From NCBI GenBank assembly GCA_026770025.1, contig JAMXDE010000073.1:62001-126000 (forward strand): a DNA stretch of 64,000 nt, read 5' to 3'. How positions within the stretch are numbered: the first letter of the stretch is position 1; each line of letters starts with the position of its first letter. Below, in pieces: positions 22,613 through 32,425 of this stretch. The translations under genes and the position numbers were made by a program. The notes below the pieces were generated by a model. That model did no database searches, was not told where the DNA came from, and worked only from the letters and a program-made list of their open reading frames with translations. This DNA is from Craspedostauros australis (taxonomy: Eukaryota; Bacillariophyta; Bacillariophyceae; Mastogloiales; Achnanthaceae).

Positions 22613-22645
22613 TTCGAGAGGATGGTCGATGGTTGCTGGACGATA

Positions 22646-22680
22646 GACGTTGGACGTTGGACGTTGGACGTTGGACGTTG
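22646..22680 (+). repeat. GACGTTG heptanucleotide repeat, five copies (S1)
   Basis: Five perfect 7-bp units upstream of the likely ankyrin/BTB start. The same five units are at 45595-45629 in S2; S3 has only about two, degenerate (near 57133). Confidence 0.85.
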
Positions 22681-23404
22681 AGGTTGGATTGACTGTCGAG
22701 GAAGTGTGGAGTTCGAGCAACCCATGACATGTGTGTTGTTGATGTGCTCGATTGTGGGGTTGAGCAGTGTGTGCGGTTGCCTCGTTTCAATGTTCTCCCG
22801 TTTCTCTCCTCGTTTCTCTGTTTGTCCACTTCTTGATCGCACCCTGGTTTGGGAGAGGGCACCAGCGCTGTCCGGAGAGTGCGGATCCTTCCTTTTACTC
22901 GCTGCGAACTGGCGCACACAACAACGAGAAGAAGGAACAGAACACAACACGCCCCCACAAGATCGCTGTTGCGAACACGAGAACACCACAAATGGGAATC
23001 GTTGATTCTCACTTCACCACTTTTGCACGTGCAGAGATGTTCCCAATTCCACGAATTCTGTGTGTCAATGAAGTACTTCATTAGCTTCTTTCATGAGAAG
23101 GACACGTCAGAAAGGCGTTCAAATGAGATCTCTGATCGTCAACTCGAAACAACCACGAAAGTGATGATGACGCCAACAGCGATGATGCGACGGAGGGAGC
23201 ACCAAGATGATCACAATCTCAATTGCAACCATCGCACGTCACGATGTACGCGTATCCCCCAAGGAGTCCAATCGGCAACATGGTTGCCTGAGAACCGCAC
23301 ATGGGATATGCGCGATGTGTTGTACTACTACGAGTACGCATGAAGGCGGTGGATTGAACAATCGTGTTCCCAACAGGTTTGACCAGCAAGTCATTGGTGC
23401 TCCT
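22681..23404. other. 5' flank of the S1 ankyrin/BTB gene
   Basis: Frames here on both strands are shadows without domains. The stretch should include the promoter and leader of the minus-strand ankyrin/BTB gene. It ends exactly at the LTR of E1. Confidence 0.45.
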
Positions 23405-23569
23405 TGTCAAAGTGCACAAGTAACTACTGTAGACGTATTGGCCCATTGTTGCATGCCCTGGTCGGAGCTCTTGTTCTTTTATTGTGAGTTGTCCGAAGAC
23501 AAACCCCCGACCAGTATTTGTGACTAATATGATTAGTAAAGAGGTAAGAAGGTACAGAGAAAGTTGTCA
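23405..23569 (-). repeat. E1 3' LTR (left end on the plus strand)
   Basis: 165 bp. Differs from the other E1 LTR at two CpG-type sites (CCCATTG for CCCGTTG, GCATG for GCGTG) and at TTTTATT versus TTTATTT. The last Pol codon, TGA, is formed by the first three element-sense bases of this LTR. Contains the imperfect palindrome ACTAAT-ATG-ATTAGT. Confidence 0.9.
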
Positions 23570-25873
23570 CGCCCCTTGATCTTGAGGTAGACCCGGATAG
23601 AAGAGAGCGGTGACAAGAAGTGTTAGTTGCGGCCTCGCCAATGCCTTGGTGAGCATATCAGCGAAGTTGTGGACCGATGGGACATGTACTGGAACCAGTA
23701 TCCCGGCGCTGACGGCCTCACGGACTCGATGGAATGAGATGGCCACATGCTTCTTTTGCAGCAGGCTGTCTGCGATGGTCGTGTTCGAGATTACCGCATT
23801 GTTGTCACAGAATGTGACCGTGGGTGATTTGATGCGTACTCCCAGCGATCCGAGCGCGTATCGTAGTGCAATGATTTCCTCCGTCACTGATCGCATAGTG
23901 TTGAATTCCGCGCCGTACATTGACGTGGTAACCAATGTTTGCCTCTTGCTCGTGAAGTACACAGGGGTCCTGCCAAGGAATAGTATGATCCCAGTGTTGG
24001 ATCGCCATGTGACGAGATTGTGTGCGTGGTCCGCATCGACGAATGCATACATAGGCAGTTCCAGGTAAATCGGCTTGGGCGATCGGTCGTCGATGTCCTC
24101 TGCTGCCTCAGGATACTCTTCTTTCATTTGCGCCACCAACTCTGGGTTGGAAGGCGTCGAGTTGAAGTTGTTGAGTATCATGGGCCTGGAGTCGACTTGC
24201 GTTCTGAGTGTGGACTTTCCTTTGAGGTAGCCCCAGATCTTGAGTGCTCGCACAAGATGTCCTTTTCGTGGTGATGCAGTGAAGCGAGAAAGTGAAGAAG
24301 TTGCAAAGGCGACGTCAAAACGTCCAAGTTGAACGACCCAGTTCAGCATGCCGATAAGCTGCTGGAACTGCTGGTGTTCATCAGGTGTTAGTAGTTCGGT
24401 ATCGTCCGTCTCCGGATGATCCTTGTTGCGCATCGGTACTTGCTGTTCGTGCAGCTTGCCATGTTGTCGCTCGACTTTGTCCAGCGCGTTGGCGATGTAC
24501 TTGTTGCATCCGACGCTCCATTTGCCCTTGGCATTCTTGGAGTAGTCGTTGCCCAGATAGTATTTGGGTGGTCCAATGTCTTTGATCGTGTAGACTTGTT
24601 GGATGGACTTCATGTATTGATCGGGATCCTTGGCCACGATCTTGAAGTCGTCGACATGCGTGCAGATGTAATCGTAGCCAGTGTCGTCTCTGATCTTGAT
24701 CCATACATCTTGGTTGTGACGTGATGGGGAGAACCCCATGGATGAGAGTGTGTTCGCGAAGTGAGCGTGGAATCGTTGTGCACTCGATCTGAGTCCATAC
24801 AGCGCCTTCTTGAGTACGATTGTTTGGCCCTCACGGTGGTCGAATTCCTTTCCGGCTCTCGCGTAGATTTTCTCGTTGGTGTATGCGTTGACGAATGCAT
24901 TGCCCACATCGCCGCATAACTGCTTCAGCTTGTTGGCGTCCGCGATGACGTCGAGTATCCGAACACTGGTGGACTTCACTGTGGACGAGTATACTCTGAT
25001 GTTGTCAGCGAGTTCGATGAGATGACCTCCGGCGACCAGACGCCCCTTGCGTTGCAGATCTTGTTTGACTGTGAAGATTAGCCGTAGCTTTGTGCTCTGG
25101 TAGTCCGAGGAAGGTTGATGAGTGGATGGGTGAAATTCGAAGCAGTTGAGCTCGATGAGAGCATCGATCTCCTTCTTGGCTGCGTCGCGCCAAAGTGTAT
25201 CTCCATTCGCTTTGTCGAGTTGGAGTGCGTGCTTCATGTTGCATGGCACTTCCACTCCGTACTGGAACACGGTGGCAAAGAAGTAATTCTTTGGTTTCTT
25301 CTTCCCTGACCGTATGCGTCTCAGTATGGATATGTTGTCGTCGTCATCAATTGTGAATTGGTGCGTGCGCTCGATGCGTTGCATGCGTCGTCGGATCGCT
25401 CGCACGGCGTGCTTTGCCCATTTCAGCATTGTTGTCGATTGCCGATTGTGTCGGTCATGCCGTTTCGGTTCGTTCGCGATGATGTATCTCGCTACGATCT
25501 CAGGATGGTCTGCCCTCAGGATGTCGTATCTGAACCATTGTGTCTCGTCGTTGTCCCATTTCACGTTGAGATGAAGATGTCCGTCTCTGAATGAATGGCC
25601 TGCGACAGATGTGATGGCTGGATCGTTCATTTCGTCTTTTGTGATCTGATTCTGGAACATTTCGTCATGCTCGCGCTCAGCCAGAGTGTCGATACGCCCC
25701 TGAATCCGCTGCTTGGGTGGATATGGGATCCTCACCGGCTCGTAGTCATCGGATTCGTCCGAGATGTTGCCAGTGGAGCGATCATCGTCCCCGTCGTCGT
25801 CGGATATTGCGCCCGTGGGCCCGCTGTCGCGGTCGTCGTCGTCGTCGGCGACGACATTTGGCTGACCACACCA
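23567..25873 (-). pseudogene. pol: E1 reverse transcriptase and RNase H
   Basis: The frame is open over the whole domain pair; the first Met is at 25735. RT shows the copia segments RKGRLVAGG, CGDVGNAFVNAY, KKALYGLRSSAQRFH and the catalytic THVDDFKIV (His in place of the usual Tyr before VDD). RNase H shows FVDADHAHN, an E in YGAEFN, FCDNNAVI and NFADMLTKAL. The last codon is the TGA formed with the LTR edge. It is called pseudogene because the stops upstream prevent a normal polyprotein. Confidence 0.8.
23570..23578 (-). promoter_or_regulatory. E1 polypurine tract
   Basis: Element-sense CAAGGGGCG lies directly against the 3' LTR, as expected for the plus-strand primer. It overlaps the last codons of Pol. 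Confidence 0.6.
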
Positions 25874-26689
25874 TCAGTCTTGATTGGGAGTGCTGTTTTC
25901 ATTTACCGCGACGCCCCTGACCTCCGGTGGTCCTGTTTCAGGAATGCGAGCTGCCGCCCCTGACCGCACGGCAATTGCGTCGATGGCCTCTCGGACCTGT
26001 CGAGCAAGCTGCGCCAGCATAGTCTTGGTTCGCGCCCGCTGTCCCGATTCGCCATTGGTTTGATAGTGTATCAGATCGAGGCGTGCGATTCGTTGCACTT
26101 CCTCGTCGGTAATGCGCGGTGCACTTGCGTCGTCCGCGATTCGTGGTTTTACGATGTTGCGCACCAGGGCCGTGCCCTTGGTTACGTCTTTGCCTTTTGG
26201 CGACCAAATGTAATAGGTGAAAGGGTCCCCATGGTCCCATGCAATCCCCAAGAAATGCCCAGGCTTGAATGGATGGTGCGGGAACTTCGTCATCGGCTCG
26301 AAATACCAGATTGGCTGGAAGAACGTGAATCGGAACATGGAGATGTCCGGTGTGTTGCCTCGCAACATCTCGATTGGGGTGCGCCATTGAATGCTTTCTT
26401 TGGCCGTGTAGTTCCACACGTTGATAGCATGCTGCACTGCGTGACACCAAAATGTGAGTGGTGCAGTCGTGGCCCAGAGCATCTGATACGCGTGTCGCTT
26501 GATGTTCCCGATGGCTCGCTCTGCGCGGTTCTGGTTCTGGTTCATTGGAGCGGTGAAGGAGTGCTTGATCATGTACCTTGTGGTTACAGCCTTCCATGCC
26601 TTACCGGCTTGGACTTGCGAGTTGTCCGAGATGAGTAGATCCGGTGCCCCGACCTGCACAATGAATTCCGTCAGCGCCCCTGGCGCCAT
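25874..26689 (-). pseudogene. pol: E1 integrase C-terminal half
   Basis: 271 codons in frame with the preceding segment. It has the second catalytic Asp (LLISDNSQ) and the catalytic Glu (QNRAER), spaced 35 residues apart, giving a DD35E core when joined across the TGA. The region downstream (YFEPMTKFPHH..., GHFLGIAWDHGD) is the usual copia integrase tail. It ends with TGA at 25874-25876 where E4 has a CAA sense codon. Confidence 0.75.
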
Positions 26690-26698
26690 CGCCTCCCT

Positions 26699-27646
26699 TC
26701 AGAGCGGCTTGGCCCAGATGAACTTGGATTCGCTGTGTGTGAAGAGTTGGATGCATCGGTATTGTCGGATGGATGGGACCGTGGAGAAAAATGGACCTGT
26801 GTCCACCCTTCCCTTGATTCGGTGTGGTTGCAACGCACCTGCTTGCTGTGCTCGATACTGCCTTGGGATGAGTCTTGACTCGGCCTCGATGGGTGTGTCG
26901 GCCAGCTGGGTGGATGCTTCCTTGGTCTTCGCCACCACTTGTGGTGGGAGATGTTGGAATACTTTGTCGAAGTCGACATGTGTGTGGGATCGCCTGAGGC
27001 GTCGGTGCCTGTCGCAAATCGTGATGTGCGCGGCTTGGGTGAGCTCGTGAGCTGTTGGTCTGCGGATTGGGATGCGTAGGGTATTGCTGTCATGGTTCGC
27101 CAGTGGGATGCTGATGTCGCCAGACGATATCCGTTGCTGCCCGTCATGTTGTCGAAGTCTGTCGTATACGCGTACTCCGGAGGCTCGCATGTGGTGCGTG
27201 TTGAATAGCGACTCCATCTGCCGTGGATGCTTGTCGAGAGCCACGAAGAACGCCTTGATGAGAATCACTCCGCCTTGCGGCGAATCGTATGCAGTCACTG
27301 CGTCAACCATTGCAAACGCTTCGACCGGTGAATCCACGGTCGCGCCGCGAGCGTGGAACTTCTGCGTATGCTGTCGGGTCACTTCCCATCCAGACTCGTG
27401 TACAATGTTGCCGTCCGCCCCTGAGTCTAGAATGATATAGCCGTGGCTACTATTCGTTACTCTTGCCCGTCGAATCGTGTGCTCTGTATGTGGGTGGGTT
27501 GTGCTGTGACGCGACACTTGTAGCGTATCCGGGGCCCTGGCCGCCGGCTTACTCTCCGCAGTATCACTCTCCAGTTTGGTATTCTCCCGATCCTTGATAC
27601 GAATGCTGACTCCCGATTGACGACGTGTGACGGCCGCCGGTGGTTG
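26699..27646 (-). pseudogene. pol: E1 protease and N-terminal half of integrase
   Basis: The frame is open from the Gag stop to the TGA at 26699-26701. It carries the aspartic protease signature LDSGADG (Asp codon near 27427) and ends in the first half of the integrase core: D-T-G-P-F with the first catalytic Asp, then KFIWAKPL. A TGA replaces the next residue before REAMAPG, where the integrase continues in the same frame. An initiating Met exists at 27517, but expression as part of a Gag-Pol readthrough product is more likely. No HHCC zinc finger was identified. Confidence 0.7.
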
Positions 27647-29035
27647 TCAGGTACTGTTGTCACACGGTCCGTACTTCTTGACACGATCGGTCTTGTTGCC
27701 GAATCTCGCGCGCTTGTTGGACTTGCGCTGAGCTTGTTGCTCCTGGGTTTTGGCGTACTCGGTGGGCTTAGCGCGTTTGAGCGCAGCCTCACCCATGAGC
27801 TCGCCGGTGCTGCGGAAGTGGCGTGAAGACTCCACCACGAGCACTTGTGCTGCGGGAGGGAGGCTTTGGAATACCACATCCGGCAGACGATAATGAGAGG
27901 ACTTCTTGCGGTCACCGGATGTCTTGTCGAATGATCGCTTGCGGTCGGGACGACTGTCCTTCTGGTGCATGCGTCGGCTGCGTCCTGGGGACTTGTCGAG
28001 GTCGGCGTTGGCGAGGATCTTGTCATGGCGCATGAGCGTCTCGCGGACCCAGGAGAAGGACTCCTTGGTCTGCTGTAGGCTTGTGATCACGCTGGCAAAT
28101 CGCTCGTCGCGGATGCTGCGGAAAAACCTTGCGATCTTCTCCTGATCGTTCATTGGCTTGCCATTGTCCTCGATTGCATGGAGGGACATTGAGAAGTCGT
28201 TGACGAAAGTCCCAAAGGAACTGTCGCCAGAGTATATGAGCTTGGAGAGTCTTGCCTCCTCCTCTGCCACGATGCCGGCCTGATTCTTGGCAGACTCGTA
28301 GATGCGAATGAGAGATTGGAAGGCGGCGTGGCCGCTGGGTTCCTCTGCTGTGACAATGTACTGCGCGTCTCCCTTGCAGGTTTTGGAGCGGAGCACTGCG
28401 TAGAACTGAGCGTCCACTGATGCGCGGTAGTGCGGTGGTTTCTCTTGCAGCATGTAGTCCGCGAATTTGGAGGTGACCAGCTGCCGCATGAAGTCCGTCT
28501 TCCATTGGTACCACTCGATGTTGAGACTGCTGAATGTCTCAGCCTCCGGCATGGTGATCTTATCGTATTTCCATCCGGTTGGCGTTGATGGTGATCGACT
28601 AAGTTCCTGCTGGCGCCGTGGCGAATGTACCACGACCTCACAGCTTGCAGCCTCAGTGAGTTTGCGGCTTGCTGCCTTCATATCCGCCTCCAATTGGAGC
28701 TGGATGGCTTTGAGCGCGACGGGAGTCTCGATGGAGGGCACTGTGTACCCAGAGGACTTGATGAACTTGTCGATTGCGTCCCAGTCAGTAGCTTGATCAA
28801 CCTGGCGCTCCTTGGCGAAGGCGAAGATGCAGAGGATGTTCTCAATGTTGATTGAGGTGAGTGTTGGCGAAAGAGACAGCACCTGGATGATGTTCTTCTC
28901 CGGACTCTGGATGGCGCGTTCGATCCTGCCAAGCTTCTTGTGGATGAACTCCATGTCATCGTCTTCGAGCTCAACAAGCTCAATGAGCTCCTTGATGACG
29001 GTCGTCCAGGTACGGTTGTTGATTGGTCTTGCCAT
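27647..29035 (-). CDS. gag: E1 Gag
   Basis: 462 residues from the Met at 29035 (ARPINNRTW follows), with the frame open slightly upstream into the LTR. The N-terminal half is helical. The central region (WYQWKTDF..., then SFGTFVNDFSMSL) resembles copia-type Gag capsid segments (UBN2-like). The C-terminal third is basic (RKSNKRARFG), suited to RNA binding. No CCHC zinc knuckle is visible. The frame ends with TGA at 27647-27649; the protease continues in the same frame after this stop. In E3 and E4 the same codon is TAA. Confidence 0.85.
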   Translation of the reverse strand: MARPINNRTWTTVIKELIELVELEDDDMEFIHKKLGRIERAIQSPEKNIIQVLSLSPTLTSINIENILCIFAFAKERQVDQATDWDAIDKFIKSSGYTVPSIETPVALKAIQLQLEADMKAASRKLTEAASCEVVVHSPRRQQELSRSPSTPTGWKYDKITMPEAETFSSLNIEWYQWKTDFMRQLVTSKFADYMLQEKPPHYRASVDAQFYAVLRSKTCKGDAQYIVTAEEPSGHAAFQSLIRIYESAKNQAGIVAEEEARLSKLIYSGDSSFGTFVNDFSMSLHAIEDNGKPMNDQEKIARFFRSIRDERFASVITSLQQTKESFSWVRETLMRHDKILANADLDKSPGRSRRMHQKDSRPDRKRSFDKTSGDRKKSSHYRLPDVVFQSLPPAAQVLVVESSRHFRSTGELMGEAALKRAKPTEYAKTQEQQAQRKSNKRARFGNKTDRVKKYGPCDNST

Positions 29036-29074
29036 GGTGGTTGGTATTGTAACGTGATAAGCTTGATGGTAGAT

Positions 29075-29088
29075 CACGACTCTTAATC
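29075..29088 (-). promoter_or_regulatory. E1 primer-binding site, candidate tRNA-Lys(CUU) anticodon-arm type
   Basis: The plus strand reads CACGACTCTTAATC immediately before the LTR. Its last 11 bases, GACTCTTAATC, look like a tRNA anticodon loop (CT-CTT-AA) with flanking stem bases, as in eukaryotic tRNA-Lys(CUU). Element-sense RNA would pair with it. No TGG complementary to a tRNA 3' CCA is found next to the LTR. This fits priming by an internally cleaved tRNA, as in Drosophila copia. Confidence 0.55.
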
Positions 29089-29253
29089 TGTCAAAGTGCA
29101 CAAGTAACTACTGTAGACGTATTGGCCCGTTGTTGCGTGCCCTGGTCGGAGCTCTTGTTCTTTATTTGTGAGTTGTCCGAAGACAAACCCCCGACCAGTA
29201 TTTGTGACTAATATGATTAGTAAAGAGGTAAGAAGGTACAGAGAAAGTTGTCA
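29089..29253 (-). repeat. E1 5' LTR (right end on the plus strand)
   Basis: 165 bp, expected to carry the promoter for minus-strand transcription of E1. It directly abuts segment S2 at 29254. Confidence 0.9.
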
Positions 29254-29626
29254 GTCGCCATCGTCACCATCACCGAACTCTTGCATGAATTTTGTGGCCA
29301 CGTTGCCAAGATTGTATGCAGGATTGGTTCGTCTGACCGTCTGTCCAAACCGTAGACGCGTGTAAAAAGACATGAAGTTTCCGCGTGTTCGGTTTCGTCA
29401 AATGGTATCGACTCAGTTTGAGGTACTCAAGGTATCTGAATTGGCTACCTTGTGTTTGGTACATGTATCCAATTTTGGTCTGATGTTGTCTCGGATCCAC
29501 GATGACGCAAATCGTGTGCGACAGAAGTTCCCCCGTTGGCTTGACACAAATCACAATCGTCATCATCATTGTCACCATCAACAGCATCAACATCACCAAC
29601 GACAGCGAGAGACTCGGAAAGGACTG

Positions 29627-30139
29627 ATGAATCTGACTGCAAGGCCACTCATTCTGGTCACCACAATCATGTCATGCCAGCTGTTCCTCGTCGTCGCGAT
29701 CGTGATGGTTGAAGTGGGAGCCTTCCAAATCCGATCATTGCGCCATCACCAGCAATGCACCAAACCATTCCATGGCCTGACTGCGCAGCAGCAGAGAAGA
29801 GAAGGGCGGCACTCTGCTGGATCCGCGATATTCAACATCAAAGACGCGGATGGTGGCAGCGACGAAGACGATGGTTGGGGCAGCTCCGAGATATCGTCAA
29901 CGAATGACAAGCTACCGACAGCTTCCAGTGATGCGTCGAAGCTCCGCAACGAGCTGCAGCGGCTGCAGAGGGAGCGCTCATCAGGCGGCGAGGAAGAGAT
30001 GAGCTCATCCGAAACTGACCGCGATCTCTTCATTCCCATCTTTGCGGGTGTTGCCATCCTTGGGTTCGTTGGATCCTACAGCTACGAACTCTTCCGCCTT
30101 GCATCGAGGGGCGAGCTGTATTTGCCTTGGAAGCAGTAA
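29627..30139 (+). CDS. Small plastid-type membrane protein, function unknown (intact copy)
   Basis: 170 residues from the Met at 29627. The same frame is open upstream to 29372, but that part is His-rich and is probably 5' UTR. Residues 1-31 form a hydrophobic signal (SCQLFLVVAIVMVEV) followed by Gly-Ala-Phe-Gln, compatible with the diatom plastid-entry motif. A basic Gln/Arg stretch and an acidic Asp/Ser/Gly region follow. There is then a short amphipathic helix (ASKLRNELQRLQRE) and one transmembrane segment at about 134-155 (FIPIFAGVAILGFVGSY). The end is RGELYLPWKQ. A tail-anchored plastid membrane protein is the likeliest role. S1 and S3 have TGA where this copy has CGA at residue 35. No known family was recognised. 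Confidence 0.6.
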   Translation: MNLTARPLILVTTIMSCQLFLVVAIVMVEVGAFQIRSLRHHQQCTKPFHGLTAQQQRREGRHSAGSAIFNIKDADGGSDEDDGWGSSEISSTNDKLPTASSDASKLRNELQRLQRERSSGGEEEMSSSETDRDLFIPIFAGVAILGFVGSYSYELFRLASRGELYLPWKQ

Positions 30140-31304
30140 GGCGATGTGCCGCCCAAGATGGTCCCGGACGATTCGTACCTGGGTAGTCCGTCCGCAATGG
30201 ATGGATGGAGCGGGTCTCGCATCCGCAACGCCGCTACGGTGTCGAGCTTTGTACCAGGAGACCGCATTGAGCAGCACGAAAGGAAAGGAAACGGAAGTAC
30301 ACTTCCAATCCCGCTGCTTCTGCGGACCATCTTCTTGTGGTGTTGACGAAGTTGCCGGTGCCGCGGCGTGGCGTAGCGTGGTGTGGCGACTGAACCAAGA
30401 CGATGTGCATGCAGGATATTGCAGGGTTTTCGCGGAAGGCCGCTCCTATGCCACACAATCAACGGTGGCGCAGAAGGCACGAGCACCATCAACGCGATGG
30501 TCTCTGCTGTCCACAGGTCGCGGCGAGTATTGATATCATGCGTTGACATGCCGATATAAGAGCGAGACTAAAGGGAAAGAATTCGGTGCACTTCAGCTTC
30601 GACTTCGACGTCACCTTGATGCGCTGACGCTGCGAGCATTGCCCGGAGCAACAGAAGGTGACATCATCGACGGCTAGCGCATGCAAATGGAGGCAAATGC
30701 AATGGTAAAGAAGACTACTCTACTATCCTCTACGAGACATGCGAGCGCCTGTGCCATTGCCCTTGCAATAGAGTAGAGTACAGTAGAGTAGATCTCTCCC
30801 TCACTCTCACCCGCTGATTGCTGTCGAGCTCTGTCCGCCCTTGTGAATACGGCGGATGGAATATGAAAGATTGATTTGGAGCTCTTTGCCTTCATTGAAA
30901 CGTAGCGATGTAAGATGAATAAAGAAGTGGTTCTAATGATGGATTATGACCGAAGTCTGTGTTTTTGCTTTGGACGACTTCCTTTTGTTGTTTGTTTTCT
31001 TTGTCGGTCTGGACGGTCTGGTGGCCTTGAGTCTGCCTCCAACAACTCGACATCAGTCACAATCAACACCACATCAATTTGAAGCAAACAACGTGAAAGG
31101 CTCCAGAGACAGAGAGACAGAGAGACAGAAGGAGAGAGAGAGAGCTGTCATCACCACCACCATGTGCACCATGACCCTTGCTTGCTTGCGTCATCGTGGC
31201 ATCTGCAATACCGTTGACCCTCATCCACCTGCCATCGCAAGTACCAACTTGAGGTGTGAACCAATGCCTCGAACAAAGATGAAGCCACCGATGAAGCCAC
31301 CGAT
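30140..31304. other. Non-coding part of S2
   Basis: Counterpart of 18734-20072 in S1, with a deletion of about 170 bp near 31005 whose edges share GTC. No supported gene. Confidence 0.5.
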
Positions 31305-31802
31305 ATGACTGCCTCTGTTGCTTGCGACCCATCTCATTTGGACTTGGCTGGTTGCCATCCCACTGCATTGCAAGCATCACTATCTGCGTGGGCAACAAGA
31401 GTCCTCAACACCAAATCAACATCACATTGCATGTTGGGATGGGTTGACACGTTCAGCAATCAACAAGCAGAGCGATACCGTGCCATCTCCACTGTTCTTG
31501 CCGCACAGATCACCAACATATCATACCATGCGCATTCTATCCTGAGGCATGAGCACCATCGTCTTGGCTCACGACTTCCAGAGCATCGATGCTCAACCGA
31601 GGTGATTGACAGGAACATCCGCCTCATCAACAAAGTTGGGAGTACCACAAAGGAGGACATGTGGGTATACGGTGCGCATGGGCCATGGATCGCTGACCAT
31701 GTGCTTCTTCTACCATACGGAAACTCTGTGTCAACCATGATCCGCAATACTGCACTCACACTCTGTGTGGGGTTGCTCGTTGGTTTCTTCTTTTGCTCGT
31801 AA
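31305..31802 (+). pseudogene. Uncertain shared ORF, S2 copy, cut by E2
   Basis: Counterpart of 20073-20690. The frame runs into the LTR of E2 at 31800, whose first bases create a TAA stop, so the last part of the ORF is separated and lies beyond 43627. If this ORF is a gene, the S2 copy is disrupted. Confidence 0.25.
31795..31799 (+). repeat. E2 target-site duplication, left
   Basis: GCTCG, repeated at 43628-43632. S3 has the uninterrupted site TTTTGCTCGTCAAG at the same place, which proves the insertion boundaries. Confidence 0.95.
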
Positions 31803-32327
31803 TAGAGCCCAAACGTAATGGCTGTTGTCTTGTTGGCTGTTCTTTAGCTGTAGGCAGAGGCTTGACTGGCAAGCGATCCGGACGAGAGTCTTCTGTTCCA
31901 CAAGTAGTCAATTTAGAATACTGGTAGATGGTGAAGAAACGTGCGGATTATGAGATTAGTGCTATGGTTCTTCTCTTCGATGGGAATCTCCTGTGGTGTC
32001 CTGGTTGACAGTGCATATGGGTTGTGTAGCCCGAGTACCGTGGGTCGAGATCCGTCGTCTGGGTTCTGTGAGAGACAATGGGCGATGATGATCGTTGTTG
32101 TGGCTTTGGTTCCGTGCGTCGGTGTTTTGGCGATAGCGGGTGTCAGAAGCTTGGTTATCGGAACCCCATTGGTTCCTTGACACGAATTCCGAAGATCCGC
32201 TTCAAGGTTCTGGATCTGTCTCCAAACGTGGGGTTCGGCGAAGTGTCCGTTCGATCTACTGGAATACTGACGAGTCGGATGATTCGTAGTCTCTCTCGCT
32301 AAGGTGGTTACTAGTTTAGCTCTATTA
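31800..32327 (-). repeat. E2 3' LTR (left on the plus strand)
   Basis: 528 bp, no difference from 43100-43627 seen on reading both. The frames inside it are non-coding shadows. Confidence 0.95.
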
Positions 32328-32338
32328 CTCCCCTTCAT
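32328..32338 (-). promoter_or_regulatory. E2 polypurine tract
   Basis: Element-sense ATGAAGGGGAG directly abuts the 3' LTR. Its core AAGGGG is shared with the E1 tract. Confidence 0.7.
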
Positions 32339-32356
32339 CTCACGTTGAAACGTGAG
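32339..32356. repeat. Inverted repeat next to the E2 polypurine tract
   Basis: CTCACGTT and AACGTGAG are perfect 8-bp arms around a 2-base centre. In RNA this could form a hairpin just upstream of the plus-strand primer. Its role is unknown. Confidence 0.6.
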
Positions 32357-32425
32357 TTGACTGAAAGCAAGAAAGCTAATCGTAGTGTGGTTTGTTCCGC
32401 CGCCCAAGATGGCGGCGAACGGGCT

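Larger units (their letters stand above)
17848..23404 (+). repeat. Segmental repeat S, copy 1
   Basis: 5,557 bp repeated at 29254-46354 (interrupted by E2) and 52204-58489. Homology begins at GTCGCCATCGTCACC; left of that point S1 has unique host sequence, whereas S2 and S3 have the LTR end ...GTTGTCA. Homology ends at TCATTGGTGCTCCT, directly against a copia LTR in all three copies. It contains a broken plastid-type membrane protein gene, an uncertain plus-strand ORF and a broken ankyrin/BTB gene. Confidence 0.95.
23405..29253 (-). mobile_element. Ty1/copia LTR retrotransposon E1 (5,849 bp, decayed)
   Basis: Two 165-bp LTRs (23405-23569, 29089-29253) frame one minus-strand reading frame of about 1,823 codons in the copia order Gag, protease, integrase, reverse transcriptase, RNase H. 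Element-sense LTR ends are TGACAA...TTTGACA, the standard TG...CA. The frame has three stops: TGA at the Gag end (27647-27649), TGA inside integrase (26699-26701) and TGA after integrase (25874-25876). Flanking 5-mers differ (CTCCT left, GTCGC right), so there is no target-site duplication. E3 has the same length and the same flanks. Confidence 0.95.

Noticed and set aside
23400..29258. A target-site duplication for E1
   Set aside because: CTCCT on the left and GTCGC on the right do not match. This led to the recombination model instead.
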